DNA from: Geojedonia litorea
GTDB lineage: Bacteria > Bacteroidota > Bacteroidia > Flavobacteriales > Flavobacteriaceae
Reading direction: 5' to 3'
Length of the DNA stretch: 64,000 nt
Assembly: GCF_042654525.1 (NCBI RefSeq)
Contig: NZ_JBHSGP010000012.1
Coordinates: forward strand, 124,001 to 188,000
Positions within the stretch are counted from its first letter, which is position 1; every line of letters begins with the position of its first letter. Shown here one piece after another: positions 23,897 through 32,908 of the stretch. The translations under genes were made by a program, and so were the position numbers. Under the pieces are notes generated by a model, which saw only the letters and a program-made list of their open reading frames with translations, was not told where the DNA came from and made no database searches.

Positions 23897-25234
23897 TTAA
23901 TTGCCTTGATGTAATTTTAGTCGAGGAATAGTAAGTAATTGGGTTTGGCGTCCATTAACATACCTAAATCCATCCACACCAAAAAACCCTGCTTCTTCAA
24001 GCATTATTCTCACATCTCTATTCCATTGAGGAACTGTGACCGTAGTATTTAACTCTATGGCATACACAGTATTGTAATATAACGGATAATCCCCATTACC
24101 TTCAACACCTTGTTGTGAATCCCACATACCTATTGTTGGTCCTGATGAATGCCCATAACTACCTAAAGGGTGTGTGTAAATTGACGGCCTCATTCCTACT
24201 TTTTTTGCTTCATTTAGTGATTTAAGTAAAATTTCATTCCCTGTTTTTCCTTCAATAAAATTTAGGGTTAAAATATCCTGAAGCTTATTTCCTTCAGCTA
24301 ACGCGTCAATTAAAAATTTCGGAGGATCTGTTTCGTTTGGTTTTAAGACATAAGCCAATTCCTGACAGTCGGTATTTAGTCGCAAGTAAGTTATTCCAAA
24401 ATCACAATGTAACAAATCACCTGGTAAAATAATGGTTTGGTCAGGTCGATTAGAAAATGAATATAAATGCCCTTTTAAACCTTCACTAGACCGTTGCACA
24501 TCCACAGTTGGATGAAACCAAGTCTCAAGACCCAAATTGGTGACTTTTTCACGCATCCACCACTCAACATCAGATGTTGTAGTAACTCCTGGAGTAATAA
24601 CTTTTTCTGAAAAAGCTTCAGCAATTATGTCATGGGTAATGTCAACTAATTGTCTATAAATAACCATTTCACGCTCTGTTCTTGTTTCTATCCATCCTAT
24701 AGCCAATTTTTCCGCAGAAACGACTCTATCTCTATATTTCTCGGGCAAAAACTGCATAAATTCATCATAATCTGTTTTATCCAAACCATCTGCGATGTTA
24801 AAATTTTTGGAATAATTAAGTCCAATTGTATTAGGACTTCGGTCTTCAATTAACTCCATTAATGCTTTCCATTGACTAGGTTCCTTGTCCTTATCCCAAG
24901 CAGATATTATATTATCACCAAAATTATATCGAGCCACAGCCAGTTTTTCAATTGATTCATTAGCTTTATTTTTGTAAAACACAATAATTGTTCTTCGTCT
25001 AGCATTAAGCCAAGTAGCAGGTAGCATCGTTTTTAAAACAGGATCCTCATTGTATTCTCTTGATATTAATATCCACATATCTATTTCAGCCCTGTCCATT
25101 AAATCAGGTAATAGGTTATTAAACCTATCTGCTAATATATCGTCAACAACAGCTGCTCGCTCCTTTTCTGAAAGGACCTGTTGCGAATTACTATTAATAG
25201 TTATGGCTAAAAAAAATATCCAAATATATTTCAT
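23897..25234 (-). CDS. Secreted M24 family metallopeptidase (Xaa-Pro aminopeptidase-like)
   Basis: A 445-residue protein with a signal peptide (MKYIWIFFLAITINSNSQ). The C-terminal pita-bread domain carries metal-site residues in LLHCDFGITYLRLNTDCQELAYVL (Asp pair), HPLGSYGHSSGPTIGMWD (His) and VYAIELNTTVTVPQW, MLEEAGFFGVDGF (Glu pair). The N-terminal creatinase-like domain is present. Family members remove N-terminal residues preceding proline; extracytoplasmic peptide turnover is inferred. It is a stand-alone gene, convergent with the carboxyltransferase gene; the 69-base gap has no clear terminator. Confidence 0.86.
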   Translation of the reverse strand: MKYIWIFFLAITINSNSQQVLSEKERAAVVDDILADRFNNLLPDLMDRAEIDMWILISREYNEDPVLKTMLPATWLNARRRTIIVFYKNKANESIEKLAVARYNFGDNIISAWDKDKEPSQWKALMELIEDRSPNTIGLNYSKNFNIADGLDKTDYDEFMQFLPEKYRDRVVSAEKLAIGWIETRTEREMVIYRQLVDITHDIIAEAFSEKVITPGVTTTSDVEWWMREKVTNLGLETWFHPTVDVQRSSEGLKGHLYSFSNRPDQTIILPGDLLHCDFGITYLRLNTDCQELAYVLKPNETDPPKFLIDALAEGNKLQDILTLNFIEGKTGNEILLKSLNEAKKVGMRPSIYTHPLGSYGHSSGPTIGMWDSQQGVEGNGDYPLYYNTVYAIELNTTVTVPQWNRDVRIMLEEAGFFGVDGFRYVNGRQTQLLTIPRLKLHQGN

Positions 25235-25378
25235 GGGATTGATGTTAACATTTTTAAAAAGTGAAATATAACTATTTTAAAGCTATATACAGAACTAACC
25301 TTTCTTCGATTTTATCACCATCAATTATTTCATTAATATTTTGTATCTTAACTACATTAAATCATTACATTTTTAATC

Positions 25379-25801
25379 ATGGGAAAGATAAAATCACTCA
25401 ATAAATGGGCTAATGCCCATACCTATGTACCATTAGATATACTACGTATGGCTTTAGGTGTTTTTTTATTTATGAAAGGCATTAATTTTATGGGTAATAG
25501 CCAAATGTTAGTCGAATTATTTGCTCCTTTTAAAAATATGGCCGGCGGCATGATCATGATTCATTATGTAGCACCCGCGCACTTTATAGGTGGAATTTTA
25601 ATTGTTTTTGGATTACTCACCAGATGGGCAATTATTGGACAATTACCTATTTTGATTGGTGCCATAGTAATAAATTTTGCTGGAGAAATGAACACAACCA
25701 ACTTACTACTAGCCAGTATTACATTTTTGGTTTGTGTATTTTTCTTGTTTTATGGTTCTGGAAAACATTCAGCTGACTATTACTTTAAAATGCAGCAATG
25801 A
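25379..25801 (+). CDS. DoxX family membrane protein
   Basis: A 140-residue protein with four hydrophobic spans: LDILRMALGVFLFMKGINFM, MIMIHYVAPAHFIGGILIVFG, WAIIGQLPILIGAIVINF and LLASITFLVCVFFLFYGSG. This is the four-helix layout of the DoxX/SURF4 family. The precise function is unknown; some members act with thiosulfate-quinone or disulfide redox systems. Monocistronic, convergent with menE. Confidence 0.82.
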   Translation: MGKIKSLNKWANAHTYVPLDILRMALGVFLFMKGINFMGNSQMLVELFAPFKNMAGGMIMIHYVAPAHFIGGILIVFGLLTRWAIIGQLPILIGAIVINFAGEMNTTNLLLASITFLVCVFFLFYGSGKHSADYYFKMQQ

Positions 25802-25833
25802 CCTAATAAATTTAGACTACTCGAATTTTTAAG

Positions 25834-26898
25834 TTATTTTCTATTCACCAATTTTAAGGTTTCAGTTCGTTTGATTTTACCTGTTGGTGTCATTTCAAAT
25901 TTTCGAACAGTATAAATAGCTTTAGGTGTTTCAAATTTTTTCAACCCTACAAAAACATCGTTTCTCAATGTGTTTTCGTCACTTTCCAATATTAATATCA
26001 GTTGTTCTCCAAGCTGATCATTTGGTTCAGAAGTTACAAAAAATTGTTGGTCGATCTTTCCTCTTAATTTCTCTTCAATTTGTTCAGGGAATATCTTGAT
26101 TCCTCCTGAATTAATAACATTATCATAGCGTCCTAGCCACTCAAATTCAGTTTCAGAATGTAATTTTACAATATCGTTAGTTATAACTTTTTCATCTGAA
26201 ATTGACGGAGCTTCAATAACCAAACAATCTCGGTCATCTTGAGAAAGGCTCACTCCTGGAAGAGCCTTAAAAAAAGCAGATTTTTTGGCGTGATTGATAG
26301 GTTTCAAGGCAATGTGCGTAGCTGTTTCGGTCATACCATAAGTCGCAAAAACTTTAGTTTGAATACCTTTTGTCATTTCTATTAATTGTGGAGAGACTAA
26401 TGATCCTCCTACAATCATAATTTTTACATTATGCAAATAATTAAGTGTAGACTTGAGTTGCATTGGGAGCATTGCTGCAAAATGATACGTTTTATCATAG
26501 TCGAAAATCGGCTGTGAGGTAGGTTCAACCATATCAATTTCAAGACCTAAAATCATAGCTCTTACAAGCATCATTTTCCCAGCTATAAAATTTGTAGGTA
26601 GGCAGTGTAATGCCGTTTGTCCTGGTTCTAACTGTAAATAATTTCCCGTTGCAATGGCAGAATTCACCATAACTTGTTTATGCAAATGCATCACTTTAGG
26701 TTGACCAGTGGACCCTGAAGTATTAACAACAATATAATCCTTATCATCTAACCAGTCGAGCAAAAAGTCGCCAATAGTTTTTTCGTAATAAACCCCTTCT
26801 TTCACAAGGCTATATGCTACTTCCTTTAACTCTTCATGAGAATAGTTTGTATTATTTAATTTAAATTTTAAATGGATTTTATCAAAGGTTGGTATCAT
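25834..26898 (-). CDS. menE: o-Succinylbenzoate-CoA ligase
   Basis: A 354-residue ANL-family adenylating enzyme. The AMP/phosphate loop is VNTSGSTGQPKVMHLHK, followed by ATYGMTETATHIA, GRYDNVINSGGIKIFPEQIEEKL (hinge region) and the C-terminal catalytic Lys in TPTGKIKRTETL. At about 350 residues it is shorter than typical acyl-CoA ligases, as is usual for Bacteroidota MenE. It would activate o-succinylbenzoate for the MenB ring closure. Assignment to menaquinone synthesis rests on length and the other men genes within 16 kb; it is separated from menC by the DUF3857 pair. Confidence 0.85.
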   Translation of the reverse strand: MIPTFDKIHLKFKLNNTNYSHEELKEVAYSLVKEGVYYEKTIGDFLLDWLDDKDYIVVNTSGSTGQPKVMHLHKQVMVNSAIATGNYLQLEPGQTALHCLPTNFIAGKMMLVRAMILGLEIDMVEPTSQPIFDYDKTYHFAAMLPMQLKSTLNYLHNVKIMIVGGSLVSPQLIEMTKGIQTKVFATYGMTETATHIALKPINHAKKSAFFKALPGVSLSQDDRDCLVIEAPSISDEKVITNDIVKLHSETEFEWLGRYDNVINSGGIKIFPEQIEEKLRGKIDQQFFVTSEPNDQLGEQLILILESDENTLRNDVFVGLKKFETPKAIYTVRKFEMTPTGKIKRTETLKLVNRK

Positions 26899-26976
26899 TT
26901 TTGGAACACAATTAATTGAAATAAAATTATACTATTTTTAACGATTCGAAGTTAAAAATTAATATTAAAATATAGT

Positions 26977-26984
26977 TATATTTG
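26977..26984 (+). promoter_or_regulatory. Putative -7 promoter element of the DUF3857 gene pair
   Basis: TATATTTG matches TAnnTTTG, 18 bases before the ATG at 27003. It rules out the upstream TTG at 26982, which lies inside the element. Confidence 0.6.
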
Positions 26985-27002
26985 GAAATTAAGTTAGAAT
27001 CT

Positions 27003-28886
27003 ATGATGAGAGCCCTTATTATTCTTTTGAGCGTGCCATTAGTTGCATTTGCTCAAGACTTTTCAAACGAAGATTATATCTATCTCAAACGTTATGAAAA
27101 TATAAAAATTGAACTGTCTGATCACAAATTTGATATTGCAAAACATGTTTCAGAACAGGCCCAGTATTTAACTTCAAAAAAGCTTTATTTTGCTAATGAA
27201 GTAATGCATTTTGATAGTTTTACGTCAATTGAAAATATTGATGCGTATACGTATTTACCAAAATTTGACAAAAAAATTAATGTAGATTATATTGAAACTA
27301 AACGCGAATTTGACAACGGTGTTTTTTACAGTGACCAAGAAGCTAAACATTTTACTTTTCCAGCCGTAACTGAAGGTGCAATTACAAATTTAAATTACAC
27401 TGAAGTTATTAAAGATCCACATTTTTTAGGAATGTTTCGATTTGGCACCTATGTCCCTACAAAACATGCACAGCTTTCAATTGAATTCCCAAAGAATGTC
27501 ACTATTGGCTATATAGATTTCAATACCGAAGGCATTAATTTAGACTTTAAAAAAGAATCCTTAAGTAATAGTAATAAATATACATGGACTGTAAACAACC
27601 TTAAAGGTTTTGAAGGTGAAGAAGATTCAGAGTCAGCCTTGTATTATTTGCCGCACATCATCGTCTATATTAAGAGCTATGAAGAAAATGGCAAGGTTCA
27701 TAATGTACTCAACGACACTAAAGATTTATATAAATGGTACGCTTCCCTTGTGAAGCAAATAGATACCAATGCACTTGACAAGGTATATGCAATTGCCGAA
27801 AGTGTGACAAAAAATCTATCGTCAGATCGAGACAAAGCGGAAGCCATTTTTAATTGGGTACAAGATAATATTACTTATGTGGCTTTTGAAGATGGATTAG
27901 GTGGTTTTATACCAAGAGGAGCAGCGAGTGTATGTGAAAAACGTTATGGTGATTGTAAAGATATGGCCAATTTGCTTTATGAGATGCTCAATCATGTTGG
28001 AATCACATCATACAGAACATGGATAGGTACACGAGATCGTCATTATTCGTATAAAGAAGTACCAACTCCTATGGTAGATAATCATATGATTAATACCGTA
28101 ATTATTGATAACGACACTATCTTTTTAGATGCTACTGATAGTTATGTCCCTTTTGGTATGCCTAGTGCCTTTACACAAACCAAAGAAGCACTTTTGGGTA
28201 TTGATGAAGAAACCTTTAAAATCATAACCGTTCCTGCCCAAAAACCAGAACAAAGTGTTTCCAAGATTACAAGTCATATGTCTTTAAATGACGAAACCCT
28301 AAACGTTGCTGAACAACGACAATTAATTGGCTATGATAAGGTAGATTTCATCTCCGACTACACCTATAAAAAGGCGGATAAAACAGAAGAAGAATTCTTA
28401 AATACAACTTTAGCACTTGGAAATAATAAAACCAAGTATACTAATATCAAAATGGAGAATTTTGATAATAAAAACACGCCATTAGTCATTAATTATGACT
28501 TAAGTATTGAAAACTATGCTAAATCCATTGGAGGGAAATACTATGTTAATTTGAATATCGATCGCACTTTATCACAAAGTAATATTGACACAAAAGATAG
28601 AAAATACAGTAAAAAAATTGACTATAAATTCATAAAGGAGTTTACAACAACCTTCGATATTCCCAATGGATTTAAGGCCAGCTACATTCCTGAAACGCTT
28701 TCATTTGACAACCCAGATTACGGTTTTGAAATATCATATTCAACTGAAGGGTCTAAAGTAATTCAGCACAAATCAATTTATGTCAACACCTTAAGCATTC
28801 AAAACAAAGATTTCGAATCCTGGAACGACTTTATTAAAAGTCTTATAAAAGCCTACAAAAAAAGTATAATCATAGAACAACTATAA
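27003..28886 (+). CDS. DUF3857 transglutaminase-domain protein, exported
   Basis: A 627-residue protein with a signal peptide (MMRALIILLSVPLVAFAQ). An N-terminal DUF3857 beta-sandwich (about 30-230) is followed by a transglutaminase-like core with the catalytic Cys in CEKRYGDCKDMANLLYEML (near residue 318), His in VDNHMINTVIID and Asp in IFLDATDSYVPFGMPS, then a beta-rich C-terminal domain. Members may act as exported proteases or crosslinkers; substrates are unknown. The start is fixed by the promoter; ATG 27003 and 27006 are equivalent choices. The next gene starts on the last base of its stop codon. Confidence 0.83.
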   Translation: MMRALIILLSVPLVAFAQDFSNEDYIYLKRYENIKIELSDHKFDIAKHVSEQAQYLTSKKLYFANEVMHFDSFTSIENIDAYTYLPKFDKKINVDYIETKREFDNGVFYSDQEAKHFTFPAVTEGAITNLNYTEVIKDPHFLGMFRFGTYVPTKHAQLSIEFPKNVTIGYIDFNTEGINLDFKKESLSNSNKYTWTVNNLKGFEGEEDSESALYYLPHIIVYIKSYEENGKVHNVLNDTKDLYKWYASLVKQIDTNALDKVYAIAESVTKNLSSDRDKAEAIFNWVQDNITYVAFEDGLGGFIPRGAASVCEKRYGDCKDMANLLYEMLNHVGITSYRTWIGTRDRHYSYKEVPTPMVDNHMINTVIIDNDTIFLDATDSYVPFGMPSAFTQTKEALLGIDEETFKIITVPAQKPEQSVSKITSHMSLNDETLNVAEQRQLIGYDKVDFISDYTYKKADKTEEEFLNTTLALGNNKTKYTNIKMENFDNKNTPLVINYDLSIENYAKSIGGKYYVNLNIDRTLSQSNIDTKDRKYSKKIDYKFIKEFTTTFDIPNGFKASYIPETLSFDNPDYGFEISYSTEGSKVIQHKSIYVNTLSIQNKDFESWNDFIKSLIKAYKKSIIIEQL

Positions 28887-30817
28887 TGATAAAGAACATA
28901 ACTTTAGTCCTATTTCTAACCACTTCAACTTGCTTTTCGCAACATTATACTTCATACGACTGGAGTGCAAAGCCAGAACATCATTCATTAACTAAAGAAG
29001 AATTAAAAGAGTCTTCCGTTGGAATTTTAAAAAAACATATTGTTGAATTTAAAACAAGTGTTTTATCTCCAGAACCTAGATGTTTTGAAACAGAACACAC
29101 AATTACACGCGTTAATGATGACAAGGGTATTGCAAGACACAATACCGTTTATATTCCTATGTACGGCGTAAAAACCCTTATTGATGTTAAAGCGCGTACC
29201 ATAAATGCTAAAGGAAAAGTTACACTTTTAAATAAAGACAATATAAAAGAGGTAAAAAATGTTGAAGAATATGGTGATTTTAAAATTTTTGCTATTGAAG
29301 GCGTAGAAAAAAACTCTGAAATTGAAGTACTATACACCGTTGAAAAAGAGTTTGATATTTTTGGTTCAGAAACGCTTCAATCAAATTACCTCATAAAAGA
29401 TGCGCAGTTTTTGTTCATTCCAGGTAGCCTCGAATACGACATAAAAGCTTATCGTACCAATTCCAAGTTTAAAGACATCACAGTTGATAGTAATAAAGCT
29501 AAACTATTACAGTTAAAAGATATTCCTGCCATACTTGAAGAAGAATATGCAACACCTAATGCCAACAAAATTGAAGTTGCTTATCAATGTTATCCACAAG
29601 GGCAATCCTTTACACAAGATATGTTTTGGGCCAATGTTTCAAATAATGTGGGCTCCAAGTTTTTTCCAGTAACCGTAGCTAGTCAAATTGAAAGTGATTT
29701 GGCATTAATTACTGAAGGAAAACAAGATTTATCAAATTTTGAAAAGGCATCTAGGGTAGATAATTTTATCAAAACAAATTTTACAATTGTTAAAAACAAC
29801 AATGCCGAACTCACCAATATAGATTACATTTTAAAAAACAGATCGGCCAGTGATTATAGCATATTAAAGGCTTATGGTCATTATTTAAAAGCACTTAACG
29901 TTCCATACGAAATTGTGATTACAGCCAACAGGTTTCAGTTTAAATTTGATCCAGAGTTCTTTATTCCAAATATGCTGCGAGATTTTTTAATTTATCTTCC
30001 GACTGAAAAAAAATATATCGCACCTGATCGTATCGAAAACCGAGTTGCAGAGGCACCTTTTAATATTCTAGGAAATTATGGTATGTTTATAAACAGTGAT
30101 TACAATTATTATTTTCATAAAATTGACCAAGAGGATCCAAATTACAGTAGAATCTACCGACAAATGGATATCAATTTTGAAAATGAATTTGAACACGTTT
30201 CAGTTAAAGAATACCAGGAATATTATGGTCATTGGTCTGAAACTAACAGAGCGGTCCTTACGCTATCGTCAGAACAAGGCATAAAAGAATTTAAAGACTA
30301 CTTAACAGGATCTGGTATTGAGGATAAGGAAATTGTAGAATATTCTCTTGAAAATACCGATATGAATCAATTAGAATACAACAAACCTTTTATTGTAAAA
30401 TCTAAAATCACATCAGAATCTTTACTCGAAGATGCAGGAGACAGCTATATTTTTGAAGTTGGAAAAGTTATTGGAATACAAAGCGAACTGTATCAAGAAA
30501 CAAAACGTGTTAACCCAATTGAGATGCAGTATCCAAACCAATATGATTATACCATTACGGTTAATATCCCAGAAGGTTATGTAGCTGAAGGCCTAAACTC
30601 ATTAGCAATTGACAATAGTTACAAATCTGAAAATGGTGAAAAGATCTGTAAATTTGAATCCAATTATAAAATGGATGGAAATAAAATCATAATCACTATT
30701 CAAGAGTTTTACAAATCTCATGAATATGATTTAACGCGTTACGACGAATTTAGGAATGTAATTAACGCCGCCTCCGATTTCAATAAAGCGGCCATACTTA
30801 TTAAGGCAAAAGAATAA
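28886..30817 (+). CDS. DUF3857 protein with degenerate transglutaminase domain, exported
   Basis: A 643-residue paralogue of the preceding protein with a signal peptide (MIKNITLVLFLTTSTCFS). It has the same order of DUF3857 and transglutaminase-like domains. Where the neighbour has GDCKD, this protein has NRSASDYSILKAYGHYLKALN: the fold is recognisable but no Cys aligns, and NHMIN is also lost. Catalysis by the usual triad is therefore unlikely. The reading frame is intact and translation is coupled to the upstream gene by a 1-base stop/start overlap, suggesting a partner or regulatory subunit. Confidence 0.8.
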   Translation: MIKNITLVLFLTTSTCFSQHYTSYDWSAKPEHHSLTKEELKESSVGILKKHIVEFKTSVLSPEPRCFETEHTITRVNDDKGIARHNTVYIPMYGVKTLIDVKARTINAKGKVTLLNKDNIKEVKNVEEYGDFKIFAIEGVEKNSEIEVLYTVEKEFDIFGSETLQSNYLIKDAQFLFIPGSLEYDIKAYRTNSKFKDITVDSNKAKLLQLKDIPAILEEEYATPNANKIEVAYQCYPQGQSFTQDMFWANVSNNVGSKFFPVTVASQIESDLALITEGKQDLSNFEKASRVDNFIKTNFTIVKNNNAELTNIDYILKNRSASDYSILKAYGHYLKALNVPYEIVITANRFQFKFDPEFFIPNMLRDFLIYLPTEKKYIAPDRIENRVAEAPFNILGNYGMFINSDYNYYFHKIDQEDPNYSRIYRQMDINFENEFEHVSVKEYQEYYGHWSETNRAVLTLSSEQGIKEFKDYLTGSGIEDKEIVEYSLENTDMNQLEYNKPFIVKSKITSESLLEDAGDSYIFEVGKVIGIQSELYQETKRVNPIEMQYPNQYDYTITVNIPEGYVAEGLNSLAIDNSYKSENGEKICKFESNYKMDGNKIIITIQEFYKSHEYDLTRYDEFRNVINAASDFNKAAILIKAKE

Positions 30818-30848
30818 AAAAAAGCGACCAAATGGTCGCTTTTTTTTT
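30816..30848. terminator. Bidirectional intrinsic terminator
   Basis: A-run, AGCGACCA, TGGTCGCT and T-run, nearly symmetrical. It ends the DUF3857 pair and the convergent CPBP gene. Confidence 0.9.
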
Positions 30849-31815
30849 ATGATACTCCTATGTCATTTATTTCTTCATGAACTGATTGTTCCTCTACCCT
30901 TCCTAATAATTTGCCCTTCCAATTATTCCATTTATACACTTTTGAAAAAATAAACAGCAGTATTGGAAACACTACAAAAACTGGCATAAAAACATCAATA
31001 AAGCCTGCTTCGGTAGGATCTGACAAATCCTTAAAAATTGAATGCGTTTGAAAAGCTGTCCAATCTGCCGTAACCAACAAGGCCGTGAATAAATTATTAG
31101 CTGCATGAAACCCTAATGCAAGCTCCAAACCTTCATCCATAAGCGTCATAATACCCAAAAACAAGCCCGTGCCTATGTAATAAACCATTATGATATAGCC
31201 AAGTTTTTCGACCTCAGGATTCGAAATGTGCAGCAAACCAAAAACCAAAGAGGTGGTAATGAGTGGCACCCATTTTCTTTTAGTTATAATGCCCAGCCCT
31301 TGCATTAAATACCCTCTGAACAAGTATTCTTCAAAACTGGTCTGTAAAGGCACTAGAATAATAGCAATTACACACAGAATTAAAAATGGCGTAAGATTAA
31401 AATTTAATACATAGTCGTCTGGTGACATAAAATAATCGAGCAGTACTAATCCTGAAGATAGTATTCCCCAAAAGAAAAACACAAACCAAAAGCGTTTCCA
31501 ATCGATACTTTTTCTGGTTGTTGTTAATTGAATTAATGGTTGCTTGTGTAGAAATTTTACTGCTAACAATAAACAAATTAATCCACCTACAAAAGGTAAT
31601 AATATTAAAATGAGATTAATATTGGACTCAAAAAGGGTCATAATATAGTTGATGTCATTAAGTTTAGACATATCCACTTCTCCCTTTAGTTGCTTGTAAG
31701 CAATCGCGGCAGCATGAGGCACGGAAAATATGAAAACACCTGCTATAGCAATTATCACCCCAACTATATATCTCCACCAGTCATGAAGACCCTTATATGC
31801 TTGTTCTATATACAT
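30847..31815 (-). CDS. CPBP family intramembrane glutamic endopeptidase (Abi/CAAX-like)
   Basis: A 322-residue membrane protein with about eight hydrophobic spans. CPBP active-site motifs are present: EEYLFRGYLMQ (Glu-Glu and Arg), FGLLHISNPE (His) and ALGFHAANNLF (His and Asn). Such proteases process prenylated peptides or bacteriocin-like substrates and in bacteria are mostly of unknown target. It begins 2 bases after the stop of menC on the same strand, so it is cotranscribed with it, though no functional link to menaquinone is known. Confidence 0.86.
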   Translation of the reverse strand: MYIEQAYKGLHDWWRYIVGVIIAIAGVFIFSVPHAAAIAYKQLKGEVDMSKLNDINYIMTLFESNINLILILLPFVGGLICLLLAVKFLHKQPLIQLTTTRKSIDWKRFWFVFFFWGILSSGLVLLDYFMSPDDYVLNFNLTPFLILCVIAIILVPLQTSFEEYLFRGYLMQGLGIITKRKWVPLITTSLVFGLLHISNPEVEKLGYIIMVYYIGTGLFLGIMTLMDEGLELALGFHAANNLFTALLVTADWTAFQTHSIFKDLSDPTEAGFIDVFMPVFVVFPILLFIFSKVYKWNNWKGKLLGRVEEQSVHEEINDIGVS

Positions 31816-31817
31816 AA

Positions 31818-32852
31818 TTATAAATTAAAATTCCAGTTTAGTTTTTTGTTATAGTTTAATTCACCATGAGTTACTTCTAACGGACAGTCAAAATTATTGG
31901 TGAATAAGCTACCAGTACCAAGTCCTTGCGGTAATTCATTTTTTAAATTATAAGTCCATTGAGCAATAGCATTCAACCCAATATTGCTTTCAAGTGCCGA
32001 AGTAACCCACCACGCAACACCAAATTGATCACAAATGGTAATCCATTCTTCACTTCCTCTATAGCCTCCAATAAAACTTGGCTTCAAAATAATAAATTGT
32101 GGCTGTATGGTTTGTAGCAATTGTTTCTTTTTTGTTACTGAAAAGACCCCTATTAATTCTTCATCTAAAGCTATTGGCAACGGCGTTTCGGCGCATAACC
32201 TTGCCATATCTTCCCACTGTTTCACTTTTATAGGTTGTTCAATGGAATGTAAATCAAGATCAGATAGATGCTTTAACTTTTCCATAGCTTCATTTTTAGA
32301 AAAAGCCCCATTAGCATCAACACGAAGTTCAATGTCCTTTGATGAAAATTCTTTTCTAATGGACTTTAAAAGCTGAATTTCAGTCTCGAAATCTATAGCT
32401 CCAATCTTCATTTTTATACAGCTGAAACCTGATTCTATTTTATCCTTGATTTGCTGTTTCATAAAAGTTTCAGAACCCATCCAAATCAATCCGTTAATAG
32501 GTATTGAATTCTTCCCTTCTGTAAACGCCGAAGGAAACACTATAAATGGGTTTTGACTTTCAATTGATCTAAAGGCCATTTCAAGTCCAAACTGAATACT
32601 AGGAAACTCCCTGTTAGATACATATAATTTTTCAAGGCCTAACGAGATGTTTTCGCAAGTCCATCTTAACTGATCGTCATAATCCGGTCTGTCATCAGCA
32701 CTCAACCCTCTCAAGATACCACATTCACCAATGCCCAGCTTTCCTTCGTAATTCAGAATAATAAACCATGTTTCTTTGGTTTTCAAAATCCCTCTTGAAG
32801 TACCGCTTGGCTGCTTAAAATTGAGAATGTATTTGTGGTAATTTGCCTTCAT
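31818..32852 (-). CDS. menC: o-Succinylbenzoate synthase
   Basis: A 344-residue enolase-superfamily enzyme that dehydrates SHCHC to o-succinylbenzoate. The catalytic Lys is in CIKMKIGAIDFETEI (KxK), with the metal-binding Asp in LRVDANGAFSKNEAM, Glu in LHSIEQPIK and Asp/Glu in PIALDEELIGV, and a second Lys in FIILKPSFIGG. Dipeptide epimerase is the main alternative within the superfamily; the nearby men genes favour MenC. It diverges from the desaturase gene. Confidence 0.86.
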   Translation of the reverse strand: MKANYHKYILNFKQPSGTSRGILKTKETWFIILNYEGKLGIGECGILRGLSADDRPDYDDQLRWTCENISLGLEKLYVSNREFPSIQFGLEMAFRSIESQNPFIVFPSAFTEGKNSIPINGLIWMGSETFMKQQIKDKIESGFSCIKMKIGAIDFETEIQLLKSIRKEFSSKDIELRVDANGAFSKNEAMEKLKHLSDLDLHSIEQPIKVKQWEDMARLCAETPLPIALDEELIGVFSVTKKKQLLQTIQPQFIILKPSFIGGYRGSEEWITICDQFGVAWWVTSALESNIGLNAIAQWTYNLKNELPQGLGTGSLFTNNFDCPLEVTHGELNYNKKLNWNFNL

Positions 32853-32862
32853 ATTGTGATGC

Positions 32863-32870
32863 CAAAAATA
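32863..32870 (-). promoter_or_regulatory. Putative -7 promoter element of menC
   Basis: The reverse strand reads TATTTTTG, matching TAnnTTTG, only 10 bases before the ATG at 32852, so the transcript would be almost leaderless. Confidence 0.45.
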
Positions 32871-32876
32871 GTTAAT

Positions 32877-32884
32877 TAATTTTG
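32877..32884 (+). promoter_or_regulatory. Putative -7 promoter element of the desaturase-family gene
   Basis: TAATTTTG matches TAnnTTTG, 24 bases before the ATG at 32909 and only 6 bases from the divergent menC element. Confidence 0.5.
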
Positions 32885-32908
32885 TAATTTAGATTTCAAA
32901 TTGATACC

